Positions 17,620-26,407 of a stretch of 64,000 nucleotides of DNA are shown piece by piece. The stretch covers positions 1,178,001-1,242,000 of the forward strand of contig NZ_CP033334.1 of NCBI RefSeq assembly GCF_013170705.1. The letters run 5' to 3'. A model generated the notes under the pieces. It saw only the letters and a program-made list of their open reading frames with translations. It was not told where the DNA came from and ran no database searches. How positions within the stretch are numbered: the first letter of the stretch is position 1; every line of letters starts with the position of its first letter. The DNA comes from Mesorhizobium loti (GTDB taxonomy: Bacteria > Pseudomonadota > Alphaproteobacteria > Rhizobiales > Rhizobiaceae). Made by a program: the position numbers and the translations under genes.

Positions 17620-18216
17620 GTGATTTGTTCAGTGGCACGATCATACAAGAAAAAACACGATCGCAATGCAGCCGGCGCAATTTTGGTAAAACGGCTGCGC
17701 GTGCTGACCGTGCGGGCGAGGCCCGGCCACCCCAGCCAGGGCCTTTTGCAGGCCGGCAATGCGGTGTTTGCCTGCGCGTTGGGGCATGGCGGCATCTCGG
17801 CCGACAAGCGCGAGGGCGACGGCGCCACGCCGCTGGGCTCGATGCGGATCCTGTCGGGTTATTTTCGGGGAGATCAGTTCGCCGGCGGTCGCCGGACGCG
17901 TCTGGCGATGACGCCGATCGGGCCCGATCTCGGCTGGTGCGAGGTTCCTGACGACCGCAACTACAACCGTCCGGTCAAGATTCCCTACCGCGCCAGCCAC
18001 GAACGCATGCGGCGCGACGACGATCTCTATGATGCCTGCCTGGTGCTCGACTGGAACATCGCGCCACGCCGCAGGGGGCGCGGCAGCGCCATCTTCTTCC
18101 ACTTGGCGCGTCCCGGTTTCACACCGACGCAAGGCTGCGTCGCGGTGAGCGCACGCACGATGGCGCGGTTGCTGCCGCTGCTGTCGGCCCGGACGGTGGT
18201 CAGGGTGGTGAGGTAG
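17620..18216 (+). CDS. YkuD-type L,D-transpeptidase family protein
   Basis: The protein (198 residues from ATG 17620) carries a YkuD domain. The catalytic motif is clear: His in FFHLARPGFTPTQGCVAVS and Cys in GCVAVS near the C terminus. Such enzymes form 3-3 peptidoglycan crosslinks or anchor proteins to the wall. No signal peptide is visible from either the ATG or the TTG at 17683, where homology to LVKRLRVLTVRARPGH seems to begin; the start is therefore uncertain and export unproven. It is divergent from the response regulator, an envelope-stress candidate. Confidence 0.85.
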   Translation: MICSVARSYKKKHDRNAAGAILVKRLRVLTVRARPGHPSQGLLQAGNAVFACALGHGGISADKREGDGATPLGSMRILSGYFRGDQFAGGRRTRLAMTPIGPDLGWCEVPDDRNYNRPVKIPYRASHERMRRDDDLYDACLVLDWNIAPRRRGRGSAIFFHLARPGFTPTQGCVAVSARTMARLLPLLSARTVVRVVR

Positions 18217-18220
18217 GAAA

Positions 18221-18275
18221 GGGCAGTAGGGCAGTAGGGCAGTAGGGCAGTAGGGCAGTAGGGCAGTAGGGCGTG
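18221..18275. repeat. Octanucleotide tandem repeat GGGCAGTA x6
   Basis: Six uninterrupted copies of GGGCAGTA (18221-18268) are followed by a partial seventh. They begin five bases after the L,D-transpeptidase stop. Eight-base units are not a multiple of three, but no reading frame crosses them. A diverged complementary copy lies at 18302-18326 (separate entry). Confidence 0.95.
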
Positions 18276-18301
18276 TCTTCCGGTGCCGCCTTGCATTTCC
18301 C

Positions 18302-18326
18302 CTGCTGCCGTACTGCCTTACTCCCC
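18302..18326. repeat. Diverged inverted copy of the octamer repeat
   Basis: This 25-base stretch matches the reverse complement of the octamer array at 21 of 25 positions. With the array it can form a stem of up to 25 bp around a ~30-base loop between two converging genes, so it may be a bidirectional terminator. The last base of the stop codon of the DUF1127 gene falls at its end. Confidence 0.7.
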
Positions 18327-18571
18327 TATCCCCTCCTCCGGGGCTGCTGCCAGCCGATGTCGAGCAGACCCAGCCGGCCGATCTCGCGGTCCATGGCGCG
18401 GGCGATGTCCTTGCGCCCGGCGCCGATGTCGCGCAGCTGGTGATCGGACAGGTCCTCGACGTTCTGGTGAGGAAGGTTGATCGCGACCCTGGCCTGACGC
18501 AGCCAGTCGCGGATCGCCGACAGCCGTGCCGGCCGGGCGGTACAGGCGGGGTGAAGAGCGATGTGAGACAT
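18326..18571 (-). CDS. DUF1127 small protein
   Basis: The 81-residue protein carries a DUF1127 (YjiS-like) motif at its centre: LRQARVAINLPHQNVEDLSD followed by HQLRDIGAGRKDI. Arg-rich DUF1127 proteins are common in alphaproteobacteria; some affect small-RNA turnover or phosphate and carbon balance, but this one has no assigned role. The start ATG 18571 precedes MSHIALHP. It is divergent from a LysR regulator that may control it. Confidence 0.85.
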   Translation of the reverse strand: MSHIALHPACTARPARLSAIRDWLRQARVAINLPHQNVEDLSDHQLRDIGAGRKDIARAMDREIGRLGLLDIGWQQPRRRG

Positions 18572-18670
18572 GGTGTGATCCGTTCTTCCTGACTTCAAAT
18601 CCGGTTTGATGGTGTTTCAGTGCGTGCATCATGCCGGATTGAAATCCTGGAAGGAAACGAGTAGTTTTTT

Positions 18671-18701
18671 CTCAATCATCAAGTTTTATTTGAGGATTGA
18701 G
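18671..18701. promoter_or_regulatory. Palindromic operator, LysR/DUF1127 intergenic
   Basis: CTCAATCATCAA (18671-18682) and TTGAGGATTGAG (18690-18701) are inverted copies differing at one position, separated by GTTTTAT. They lie between the divergent DUF1127 and LysR genes, where LysR proteins normally bind. The spacing suits an autoregulatory LysR site. Confidence 0.65.
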
Positions 18702-18735
18702 GCGCCATGGAACACTTTTCCCGGGTTACGCGCTG

Positions 18736-19668
18736 ATGGCAACCCTGCTGCCGGGAACGCGGGCGTTGAGGACGCTGGAGGCGGCGGCGCGTCACCTCAA
18801 TTTCACTCGCGCCGCCGACGAACTTGGGCTGACGCCGGCGGCAGTCAGCCACCAGATCAAGGAAATCGAGGATCAGCTCGGCATCGTGCTTTTCACGCGC
18901 ACCAGCCGCACCATCCGTCTGACGGAGGCGGGCACGGTGCTGTTCGAGGCCGCGACCGACACGCTCGACCTGCTTGGGCGGGCCGTCATGCGGGCGCGCA
19001 AGATGGCACGCGGGACGGAGTTTCTGAAGGTAACGCTGGATGCCCAGTTCGCGGCGAAATGGCTGATGCGGCGCGTCGAGGATTTCCGCAAGCAAAGGCC
19101 GGGGATCGAGCTCAGGTTCGACATCGCCTACGGGCTGCGTGATTTCGACCTGGATGATGTCGATGTCGGCATCCGCTTCGGCGCCGGCAAGTATCCGGGG
19201 CTTTGCGCGCACCGCCTGTTCGACAACATCATCATCCCGGTGTGCAGCCCAGGCCTGCTGGCGTCCGGGCCACCGTTGCGCGAACCGCGCGACCTCTTCC
19301 TCCACACGCTCGCCCATATCGAATGGGCGCGGCAGGGGGTGACATGGCCGAACTGGCGCATGTGGATGGCGGCGGCCGGTGTCGACGATTTCGACGACAG
19401 CCGCACCGTTGTCTTCGGCACCTCCACGGATGCGGTCCAGGCGGCGCTCGACGGCAACGCCGTCGCACTCGCCGATTTCGCCATGGTGGCGAACGACCTT
19501 TCCGAAGGCCGGCTGGTGCAGCCCTTCGCGCTCAGCATCAAGGTCGCGCCCGAATACGCCTATTTCCTGGTCTATCCCCAGGGGATGGTTGACGACCCCC
19601 GCATCGTCGCTTTCCGTGAATGGATACTGGAGGAAGTGGCCAGGACGCGAACGACGGACAAGGCATAG
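18736..19668 (+). CDS. LysR-family regulator (GcvA-like)
   Basis: The 310-residue protein has the LysR winged helix (about 6-65; ALRTLEAAARHLNFTRAADE, then LTPAAVSHQIKEIEDQLG) and a periplasmic-binding-like effector domain (95-300). The sequence is closest in style to GcvA/AmpR-type regulators. ATG 18736 gives the standard start; TTG 18697 would add 13 residues and overlap the palindrome at 18671-18701. Its probable target is the divergent DUF1127 gene. The effector is unknown. Confidence 0.93.
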   Translation: MATLLPGTRALRTLEAAARHLNFTRAADELGLTPAAVSHQIKEIEDQLGIVLFTRTSRTIRLTEAGTVLFEAATDTLDLLGRAVMRARKMARGTEFLKVTLDAQFAAKWLMRRVEDFRKQRPGIELRFDIAYGLRDFDLDDVDVGIRFGAGKYPGLCAHRLFDNIIIPVCSPGLLASGPPLREPRDLFLHTLAHIEWARQGVTWPNWRMWMAAAGVDDFDDSRTVVFGTSTDAVQAALDGNAVALADFAMVANDLSEGRLVQPFALSIKVAPEYAYFLVYPQGMVDDPRIVAFREWILEEVARTRTTDKA

Positions 19669-19689
19669 ATCATCACGGCCAGATTGAGC

Positions 19690-20433
19690 TCACGACCTGG
19701 CATTGTGGCCGAAGATCATGCGGGTGTATTTCTTCCACTTCCATTTCAGGCTTTTGTACAGAAGCGAATGCGGCTTGCCGGAAACGGACGTGTGGAATGC
19801 GCCATTTTCGCTTCCCTGTTCAGCGATCGGCCGTTCGAACCACAACATTTCGACCCCCAGCTCTTCGTCCATCTGTTCGATTTGGTGGTCGATCGCCGTG
19901 AAGATCTTGTTGCGGTCGACCCAGGCGCAGCGCGCTTCCGCCACCGGCCGGGTGATGAGATAGGAATCGGCACAGCGCGCATGCAGTGCCGGGTAGAGCC
20001 TTTGACCCTTCCGCAGTTTCCAGCTCGGTGTGTAGTAGTTGCTGCCATTGCCGAGATAGATGACGGCCTTGCGCTTGGGGCTGCCGAGCTCGGCCAGTCC
20101 CTGCCGGAACTTGGCGACGAAGTCGCGGGCGAGGAACACGTCGTCCTCGAACACCAGGCAATAAGGCTGGTCGGTCTCGAGGAAATCGCGCCAGATGCCG
20201 ACATGCTTCAGCGCCAGCGAGACGGCCGGAGGGTGGGTAAAGGCCGGCGCGATCAACTCGTCGCGGATCTCCGGCGTGATGTCGGCCTGATCCCAGTCGG
20301 TATAGAAATAGACCGGCACGCCGCGCCGCTCGAATTCGCGGACAATGTGGCGGCGCCGGTCGTCATAGCCCTGTTTGACGTGGCAGACCCGGGTGAACAC
20401 CAGGTCGCGCGGGAAACCGGACTCATCTGCCAT
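19690..20433 (-). CDS. Glycosyltransferase family 25 protein
   Basis: The 247-residue protein has the GT25 (LPS biosynthesis) pattern: an N-terminal RVCHVKQGYDDRRRHI, the acceptor/nucleotide motif YCLVFEDDVFLA with Glu-Asp-Asp at 96-98, and GNGSNYYTP near the centre. GT25 enzymes add galactose or related sugars to lipopolysaccharide in Gram-negative bacteria. The start ATG 20433 is preferred to GTG/ATG codons upstream because MADESG begins the family-like region. It is probably cotranscribed with the DUF1761 gene 13 bases upstream. Confidence 0.82.
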   Translation of the reverse strand: MADESGFPRDLVFTRVCHVKQGYDDRRRHIVREFERRGVPVYFYTDWDQADITPEIRDELIAPAFTHPPAVSLALKHVGIWRDFLETDQPYCLVFEDDVFLARDFVAKFRQGLAELGSPKRKAVIYLGNGSNYYTPSWKLRKGQRLYPALHARCADSYLITRPVAEARCAWVDRNKIFTAIDHQIEQMDEELGVEMLWFERPIAEQGSENGAFHTSVSGKPHSLLYKSLKWKWKKYTRMIFGHNARS

Positions 20434-20446
20434 CGTCAACCCACTC

Positions 20447-20863
20447 TCAGCTTGCCGCGGCACCGAACCAGCCGATCACCGCACCGATGATCAACAGCAC
20501 ACCCAGCCAGTGACCGCCATCGATGAGGGTCAGGTCCCAGCCGAAATTCTCGTAGCGATGATTTACCGACAGCGTTGTCGCGATGAAACCCAGCCACAGC
20601 ACGAAGCCGAAGACAAGCCCGGCAAGCAGTGTCGGCTCACCGCCGGTCATCGCGCCGACGACCAGGGCCATGATATAGGCCATGACCAGTTCGGCGATGA
20701 AGCTGATGACGAAAGGCAACGGCGATTTCTTCATCGTCGCCGGATCGAGCCTGGCCGCCTTCAGCCACGCTTTGCTCAGGGCCATGTACCAGGCGGCTCC
20801 GAACAGCCAGGCCAAGACGGCGGCGGCGATCGCCGCCAGCCAGTTCACTGCCGAAAAATCCAT
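20447..20863 (-). CDS. DUF1761 membrane protein
   Basis: The 138-residue protein has four predicted membrane helices and the DUF1761 look, with the opening NWLAAIAAAVLAWLFGAAWY and later FVISFIAELVMAYIMALVVG. The family has no known function. It lies just upstream of the GT25 gene on the same strand, with which it may be transcribed, although nothing links the two functionally. Confidence 0.85.
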   Translation of the reverse strand: MDFSAVNWLAAIAAAVLAWLFGAAWYMALSKAWLKAARLDPATMKKSPLPFVISFIAELVMAYIMALVVGAMTGGEPTLLAGLVFGFVLWLGFIATTLSVNHRYENFGWDLTLIDGGHWLGVLLIIGAVIGWFGAAAS

Positions 20864-20915
20864 GAGCTTGCCCCTCCGATGCGGATTTTATGGAAACGCC
20901 TGTTCGGCGGTGGCG

Positions 20916-21572
20916 TCAAGCAAAGCGCCAGACGGTGGTGCGCTTGACCAGCGAATCCTCCAGTGCCCGCGTGACGGCGACCTCATAGACCGCAAGCGGT
21001 TCCAGCCCTGATCCTGGCAGATACGACCGGCCGGGATCTCCCACGAGGATCTCGGCGCCACGCGCCTTGAGCGTTGCGAACCACGGCATCAGGCGGTCGG
21101 CGAAGGATCTGTCGTAGAAAACGTCACCGGCGAGGATCACATCCCAGCCCGCATCGGTGCCGATGCAGTCCATGCCTAGGAAATCGACGCCGACGCCATT
21201 GGCCTCACCATTGAGACGTATGGCGGTGGCGCAGAACGGATCGATGTCGGCGGCGGTCACTTGGGCAGCACCCGCCCTGGCGGCGGCGATCCCGACAAGG
21301 CCGGAACCCGAGGCGAAGTCGAGCACGCGCTTGGCCCGCACCGTCTCGGGATTGTCCAGGATATAGCGGGCGAGGCCCTGGCCGCCGGCCCAGGCGAAGG
21401 CCCAGAAGGGTGGCGGCAGGCCGATCTCGACCAGTTCGTCCTCGGTGCGCTGCCAAAGATCGTGCGCTTCATCGGCAAGATGAAGCAGAATCTCAGGTAC
21501 ATGCGGCGGCGCCATCAGCGCGGTGTTGTCGAGGATGAACTGCCTGGCGCTGTGCGGGGTGAGGGCGGTCAC
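20916..21572 (-). CDS. ETF-beta lysine methyltransferase-like (METTL20 family)
   Basis: The 218-residue protein is a class I SAM-dependent methyltransferase with unusually close resemblance to human METTL20/ETFBKMT. Shared patterns include PFWAFAWAGGQGLARYILDN, motif I DFASGSG (85-91), ADIDPF (108-113), GDVFYD (149-154) and VGDPGRSYLPGSG with a final TVWRF. Those enzymes trimethylate lysines on the electron-transfer flavoprotein beta subunit, and a homologue from Agrobacterium is known to do so. The start is GTG 21572, overlapping the stop of the EVE gene as GTGA, so translation is probably coupled. Confidence 0.87.
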   Translation of the reverse strand: MTALTPHSARQFILDNTALMAPPHVPEILLHLADEAHDLWQRTEDELVEIGLPPPFWAFAWAGGQGLARYILDNPETVRAKRVLDFASGSGLVGIAAARAGAAQVTAADIDPFCATAIRLNGEANGVGVDFLGMDCIGTDAGWDVILAGDVFYDRSFADRLMPWFATLKARGAEILVGDPGRSYLPGSGLEPLAVYEVAVTRALEDSLVKRTTVWRFA

Positions 21573-21994
21573 GGAGCCGGCGTCAAGCCGCCCATGCGGC
21601 AGACTTCCTTCCATTCGGCCGGGGTGACCGGCTGCACGGAAAGCCGTCCAAGCCGCACCAGCGCCATCTCGGCAAGCTTCGGGTTGGCCTTGATCTCCGC
21701 CAGCGTCGGCGGGTTGGGGACATCCTTGAAAGCGCGGACATCGACGCACTCCCAACGCGGATCGTCCGACGTGGTGTCGGGATGGGCGAGCGCGCAGACC
21801 TCGGCGATGCCGACCACGTTCAGCCCCTCGTTGGAATGGTAGAAGAAGCCGAGATCGCCGATCTGCATGGCCTTCATGTTGTTGCGGGCGGCGTAATTGC
21901 GTACGCCATCCCACTGCGTGCCGGCTTTGCCCTTGGCCTTCAGCATCTCGAAGGAGAACTTGAACGGCTCCGATTTGAACAGCCAGTAGTTCAT
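21569..21994 (-). CDS. EVE-domain protein
   Basis: The 141-residue protein is a single EVE domain: MNYWLFKSEPFKFSFEML, WDGVRNYAARNNMKAM and IGDLGFFYHSNEG are its signature. EVE domains are related to YTH and PUA folds and are thought to bind modified bases in DNA or RNA; in rhizobia the gene is a stable neighbour of tsaD-gpsA. The natural ligand is unknown. It sits between the YciI-type gene and the METTL20-like gene. Confidence 0.93.
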   Translation of the reverse strand: MNYWLFKSEPFKFSFEMLKAKGKAGTQWDGVRNYAARNNMKAMQIGDLGFFYHSNEGLNVVGIAEVCALAHPDTTSDDPRWECVDVRAFKDVPNPPTLAEIKANPKLAEMALVRLGRLSVQPVTPAEWKEVCRMGGLTPAP

Positions 21995-22032
21995 TTCTTC
22001 TCTCCTTGCGGCCCTGCTGCGAGCGACCGAGA

Positions 22033-22329
22033 TTAACTAGCCGCCGGCTTGTTGAACGTCCAGTTCCACGGGCGGATTTCGACGTTTTCGAACAGTCCGG
22101 CCTTGGCATAGGGGTCGGCGGCCGACAGGGCCTGCGCTCCCGCCAGATCCGGCGCCTCGACGACCACGAGGCTGCCATTGGGCTTGCCGTCGGCATCGAG
22201 GAACGGACCGGCAAACGCCAGTTTCTTGTCGCCATTCAGCCCCTCGAGAAAGGCGACATGCTCGGGCCGCGTGTCGAGGCGCACCTGCAGGCTTCCCGGC
22301 TTGTCCTTGCAAATCAAAGCAAACAGCAT
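22033..22329 (-). CDS. YciI-like protein
   Basis: The 98-residue protein matches the YciI subgroup of the YCII fold: MLFALICKDKPGSLQVRLDT, RPEHVAFLEGL, LAFAGPFLDADG and the C-terminal DPYAKAGLFENVEIRPW. The conserved His and Asp of the putative active site (RPEHV, DPYAKAG) are present. The enzymatic role in cells is unknown. GGAGA before the ATG supports the start. It continues the gpsA-tsaD operon. Confidence 0.93.
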   Translation of the reverse strand: MLFALICKDKPGSLQVRLDTRPEHVAFLEGLNGDKKLAFAGPFLDADGKPNGSLVVVEAPDLAGAQALSAADPYAKAGLFENVEIRPWNWTFNKPAAS

Positions 22330-22396
22330 GGTTTTTCTCCTGGTCTTGGGGTCGAGATTTGGCGGATTGGGATTTGGGGGATCAAAGTCGTGGGGA

Positions 22397-23413
22397 TCAA
22401 TCGTTGGTTTCGGTCTTCAGCGGCCGGGTCATCAAGGCCGTCACAGCCTGGCGGATGGTGATGGTGCCGTCCAGTATGGCAGCGACTGCGGTGATGATCG
22501 GGGCGTCGATGCCGCGTTCGGCGGCGATGCGAGCGGCGATCGCCGCGGTCGGCACGCCTTCCGCCAGCGGCAGTCCGGAAAGCGACTTGCCCTGCCCGAG
22601 CGCCAGCCCGTAGGCGAAATTGCGCGATTGCGCCGACGAGCAGGTCAGCAGCAGGTCGCCAAGGCCGGAAAGCCCCATCAGCGTCTCTGGCCGGGCGCCG
22701 AAGGCGGCGCCGATGCGGCGCAGTTCGACGAAGCCACGCGTCACCATCGCGGCCTGGGCGCTGGCGCCGAGCCCGGCGCCGGTGACGGCACCCGCGGCAA
22801 TCGCAAAGACATTCTTCAGGGCGCCGCCGATCTCGACGCCGATCAGGTCGTCGCTCGAATAGCAACGCAGATTCTCCGCGGAAAAGCGGGCAGCGAGGTC
22901 GGCCGCCAGGGCCTCGTCGCCGGCGGCCACCACTACCGCTGTCGGCAGGCCTCGGGCGACATCGGTGGCGAAGCTCGGGCCAGACAAGGCGGCGACAGGG
23001 TTTCGCGGCAGGATCTCGGTGACAATCGCCGACAGCAAGGAGCCGGTGTCGCGCTCGATGCCCTTGGCGCAGAGAACGAGCGGGATGCCGTCCGGAATAT
23101 GGTCCTTCGCGGCCGCCAGCGTCGCCCGCAAGGACTGCGCCGGTGTCACCGCCAACACGCAATCGGCACCGGCGAGCGCCGCCCTGATGTCCGATGTCGC
23201 TTCGATGCCGGGCGCAATCGCGATGCCGGGCAGGTAGCGCGGGTTCTGGCCCCGGCCGATCGCGGCCACGGTTTCCGGATCGCGCGCGAAGAGCCGCACC
23301 GCATGTCCGGCGCGCAGCATGGCCAGCGCCAGCGCCGTGCCCCAGGCGCCGCCGCCGAGCACGGCGACACGCCAGCCGCTTTTGCCTGGATTGTTCCTGG
23401 CTTCACCCGTCAT
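22397..23413 (-). CDS. gpsA: Glycerol-3-phosphate dehydrogenase [NAD(P)+]
   Basis: The 338-residue protein makes sn-glycerol 3-phosphate from dihydroxyacetone phosphate for phospholipid synthesis. It has the N-terminal Rossmann motif [15 protein letters not shown] and the C-terminal catalytic signature [16 protein letters not shown] with its lysine. Length and domain order are normal. Its ATG (23413) overlaps the tsaD stop as ATGA, showing translational coupling. Confidence 0.96.
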   Translation of the reverse strand: MTGEARNNPGKSGWRVAVLGGGAWGTALALAMLRAGHAVRLFARDPETVAAIGRGQNPRYLPGIAIAPGIEATSDIRAALAGADCVLAVTPAQSLRATLAAAKDHIPDGIPLVLCAKGIERDTGSLLSAIVTEILPRNPVAALSGPSFATDVARGLPTAVVVAAGDEALAADLAARFSAENLRCYSSDDLIGVEIGGALKNVFAIAAGAVTGAGLGASAQAAMVTRGFVELRRIGAAFGARPETLMGLSGLGDLLLTCSSAQSRNFAYGLALGQGKSLSGLPLAEGVPTAAIAARIAAERGIDAPIITAVAAILDGTITIRQAVTALMTRPLKTETND

Positions 23414-24498
23414 GCCTTGGCTCCGCGCCGGCCGGAGCCGACCATCGGCGCCGAGATGCTGTCCAGCGGCCAGCGCGAACGCGGCACGAAATCGAAGCCG
23501 TTCTCCTGCGCCATGCCTTCGCGCAGGCGCTCGATCCCGGCCCAGGCGATCATCGCCGCATTGTCGGTGCAAAGTTTCAGCGGCGGCGCGACAAAGGTGA
23601 AACCGGCCTGGGCGCAAAGCCGCTCCAGCGTCGCCTTGATCGTGCGGTTGGCGGCGACGCCGCCGGCGACGACCAGCGCCGGGTTCCTGGTGCCGGGAAA
23701 TGTTTCGCTGAACCGTGCCAACGCGCGCGATACACGGTCGGCAAGCGCATCGGCGACCGCCGCCTGGAATGAGGCGCAGATGTCGGCGACGTCCTGGTCG
23801 CTCAGCGGCTCGATCGCCGTGGCGGCCTGGCGCACGGCGGTCTTCAGGCCGGAGAAGGAGAAATCGGGCTGCGCCGATCCCTTCATCGGCCTGGGAAAGG
23901 CAAAGCGCATGGGGTCGCCGCTCCGTGCCGCCTTCTCGACATTCGGGCCGCCGGGATAGGGCAGGCCGAGCATCTTGGCGGTCTTGTCGAAGGCTTCGCC
24001 GAGCGCGTCATCAATGGTGGTGGCCCAGCGCTGATAGTCGCCGACACCGCGCACGGCCAGGATCTGCGTGTGACCGCCGGAGACGAGCAGCAGCAAATAG
24101 GGAAACTCGAGCCCGTCGGTCAGCCGTGCCGTCAAGGCGTGGCCCTCCAGGTGGTTGATGGCGATCAGCGGCTTGCCCGCCGCCGCGGCGATCGCCTTGG
24201 CCGTCATCAGCCCGACGATCAGGCCGCCGACCAGGCCGGGGCCGGCGGTGGCGGCGATGGCATCGATATCGGCAAGGGCCGTGCCCGAATCGGCAAGGGC
24301 CGCCTCGACAATGCCGTCCAGCGCCTCGACATGGGCGCGCGCGGCAATCTCGGGCACGACGCCGCCGAAGGCGGCATGCTCCTCGATCTGGGAAAGCACG
24401 ACGTTGGACAGGATTTTCGGCGCGGCATCGCCCTCGAGCGCCACGACACTGGCGGCTGTCTCGTCGCAACTCGTCTCAATGCCCAGAACACGGATCAA
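23410..24498 (-). CDS. tsaD: tRNA N6-threonylcarbamoyladenosine transferase TsaD
   Basis: The 362-residue protein is a complete TsaD (Gcp/Kae1), which moves the threonylcarbamoyl group onto A37 of tRNAs that read ANN codons. The opening [15 protein letters not shown], the metal-binding His pair in [21 protein letters not shown] and the late [13 protein letters not shown] are the family landmarks. It is divergent from hemC across 154 bases, a classic Rhizobiales arrangement, and heads the operon tsaD-gpsA-yciI-EVE-methyltransferase. Confidence 0.97.
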   Translation of the reverse strand: MIRVLGIETSCDETAASVVALEGDAAPKILSNVVLSQIEEHAAFGGVVPEIAARAHVEALDGIVEAALADSGTALADIDAIAATAGPGLVGGLIVGLMTAKAIAAAAGKPLIAINHLEGHALTARLTDGLEFPYLLLLVSGGHTQILAVRGVGDYQRWATTIDDALGEAFDKTAKMLGLPYPGGPNVEKAARSGDPMRFAFPRPMKGSAQPDFSFSGLKTAVRQAATAIEPLSDQDVADICASFQAAVADALADRVSRALARFSETFPGTRNPALVVAGGVAANRTIKATLERLCAQAGFTFVAPPLKLCTDNAAMIAWAGIERLREGMAQENGFDFVPRSRWPLDSISAPMVGSGRRGAKA

Positions 24499-24652
24499 TT
24501 CGTCGCTATCCCAAGAGATTGTTTATCGGGCCTTTCCCCGTTAGGAGAAAGCCCGAAAAGGCCTCGGTTATTCCAGCCGCGTTTCCGCGACGCCAGGTGG
24601 CTCCACTTGGCTGCAAAATGCTCTGGCCGGGGGTTATCACGGACCGCGCGCC

Positions 24653-25579
24653 ATGCAAACAACCTTGAAAATCGGAACACGCGGCAGCCCGCTGGCGCTC
24701 GCCCAGGCGCATGAAACGCAGGCGCGTCTGATGGCGGCGCATAAAATGCCGGCGGATGCCTTCGAGGTTGTCGTCATTTCGACGAGCGGCGACCGCATCC
24801 AGGACCGTCCGCTGTCGGAGGCCGGCGGCAAGGGCCTGTTCACCAAGGAGATCGAGGAAGCCCTGCTCGCCGGCGCGATCGACATCGCCGTCCATTCGTC
24901 CAAGGACATGCCGACGCAATTGCCGGACGGCCTCGAGCTCTCCGCCTTCCTGCCGCGCGAGGATGCGCGCGACGCCTTTGTCGGCAAGGCGGTGAAGACG
25001 ATCGCCGAACTGCCGCGCGGCGCCAAAGTGGGCTCTTCATCGCTCAGGCGGCAGGCGCTGATCCGCCGCATGCGGCCGGATCTCGACGTGGTGATGTTCC
25101 GCGGCAATGTGCAGACGCGGCTGCGCAAGCTCGACGAAGGCGTCGCGGCTGGAACCATCCTCGCTTATGCCGGGCTGAAGCGGCTGGGGCTCGAACATGT
25201 CGCCACGGATTTGATGCCGCTCGAGATCTTCCCGCCGGCGCCCGGCCAAGGCGCGATCGGCATCGAGACGCGCATCGGCGATCGCGCTGCCGAGAGGATG
25301 CTGGTGGCGATCCACGATGTGCCGACCGGACAGGCACTCGCCTGCGAGCGCGCCTTCCTGGCGGCGCTCGACGGTTCCTGCCGCACGCCGATCGCCGGCT
25401 ATGCGGCGATCGATGCCGGAAAACTCACCTTCGCCGGCCTGATCATCTCGCCCGACGGCACGCAGTCGCACACGGTCGAACTGCAAGGAGCAGCACAGGA
25501 TGCCGCCCGCATCGGCGATGAGGCCGCGCGGACGGTGCGGGCCAAGGCCGGCGAAAAGTTCTTCGACGGCTGGGTCTGA
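24653..25579 (+). CDS. hemC: Porphobilinogen deaminase (hydroxymethylbilane synthase)
   Basis: The 308-residue enzyme joins four porphobilinogens into hydroxymethylbilane. The cofactor-attachment cysteine is Cys243 in [13 protein letters not shown], and the N-terminal [15 protein letters not shown] and [15 protein letters not shown] motifs are intact. The length is standard. It heads the operon hemC-hemD-mic60-hemY-like; hemD starts three bases after its stop. The dense packing suggests co-regulated haem supply. Confidence 0.97.
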   Translation: MQTTLKIGTRGSPLALAQAHETQARLMAAHKMPADAFEVVVISTSGDRIQDRPLSEAGGKGLFTKEIEEALLAGAIDIAVHSSKDMPTQLPDGLELSAFLPREDARDAFVGKAVKTIAELPRGAKVGSSSLRRQALIRRMRPDLDVVMFRGNVQTRLRKLDEGVAAGTILAYAGLKRLGLEHVATDLMPLEIFPPAPGQGAIGIETRIGDRAAERMLVAIHDVPTGQALACERAFLAALDGSCRTPIAGYAAIDAGKLTFAGLIISPDGTQSHTVELQGAAQDAARIGDEAARTVRAKAGEKFFDGWV

Positions 25580-25581
25580 AC

Positions 25582-26298
25582 ATGCTTCGCGTCCTGGTGA
25601 CCAGACCGGAACCGGGCGCCTCGCGCACGGCCCGGCGGCTTCAGGACACAGGCTTTCAGCCGGTTCTCCTGCCGCTGACTGAAACGGCGACTTTGCCTGT
25701 CGATGCCGGGCTGATTCCAGATGACGCTGTCGCCGTTGCCGTCACCAGCGCCAATGCCTTGCGTCATGCCCCCAGGGAAGTGATCGCGGCGCTCGCCGCC
25801 CTGCCTTGCCACGCCGTAGGCGCCAGGACCGGCGAAGCGGCTCGCAAGATGGGGTTCTCGTCGGTCGTTGAAGGCGCCGGCGATGCCGAGGCGTTGGCCG
25901 ATAGCCTTGCGACCGCGTTTCCCGGCAAGGCAATCGTCTATCCCTGCGGCCGCGTGCGGTTTCCGCTGTTCGAGCAGAGGCTGGAAGCGGCTGGGGTCCT
26001 GGTTCATGCCATGGAGACGTATGACACGCTTCCGGTGCGGCATTCGGATGGTACCATCCTTGCGCTTATGTCCGGCCGGCCGGTCGATGCGGTGCTGCTC
26101 TATTCGGCCAAGGCGGCCGCCGCGATGCAGGTTCTCGCCACACGGCCTGCCTTGCAAGGCGTCTTTGAAAAGACACGCTTTTTCGCTCTTTCCGCGCGTA
26201 TCGCCGCTGCATTCGACGACAGTGGCGGCAAGGCAATCCGCGTCGCCGAGGAGCCCGATGAGGGAGCCCTGCTGGCACTTTTGCCGGCGCCCCGCTGA
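25582..26298 (+). CDS. hemD: Uroporphyrinogen-III synthase
   Basis: The 238-residue protein converts hydroxymethylbilane to uroporphyrinogen III. HemD sequences are poorly conserved, but it shows the two-lobe pattern: LVTRPEPGASRTARRL at the start, AVTSANALRHAP near 52-65, then DAVLLYSAKAAAAM near 165-180. Its position between hemC and mic60 makes the assignment firm. It begins right after hemC with no spacer. Confidence 0.93.
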   Translation: MLRVLVTRPEPGASRTARRLQDTGFQPVLLPLTETATLPVDAGLIPDDAVAVAVTSANALRHAPREVIAALAALPCHAVGARTGEAARKMGFSSVVEGAGDAEALADSLATAFPGKAIVYPCGRVRFPLFEQRLEAAGVLVHAMETYDTLPVRHSDGTILALMSGRPVDAVLLYSAKAAAAMQVLATRPALQGVFEKTRFFALSARIAAAFDDSGGKAIRVAEEPDEGALLALLPAPR

Positions 26299-26407
26299 CC
26301 CGCGTCATCACACCGCCCCTTTTCACCGCTTGGTGATGTGCTAGACCCTTTGTGAACCATCACGCGCCGCCAGGCGTTGAGACGAAGCGAATTTTGCGGA
26401 GCCAGGC

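Noticed and set aside
18221..18275. Possible CRISPR-like array
   Set aside because: Units are eight bases with no spacers; it is a simple tandem repeat.
21573..22235. N-terminal extension of the methyltransferase through the EVE gene
   Set aside because: It overlaps the EVE coding region in another frame; the GTG at 21572 with GTGA overlap fits the family start.
22178..23959. 593-codon plus-strand frame across yciI, gpsA and tsaD
   Set aside because: It is antisense to three well-identified genes and shows no domain.
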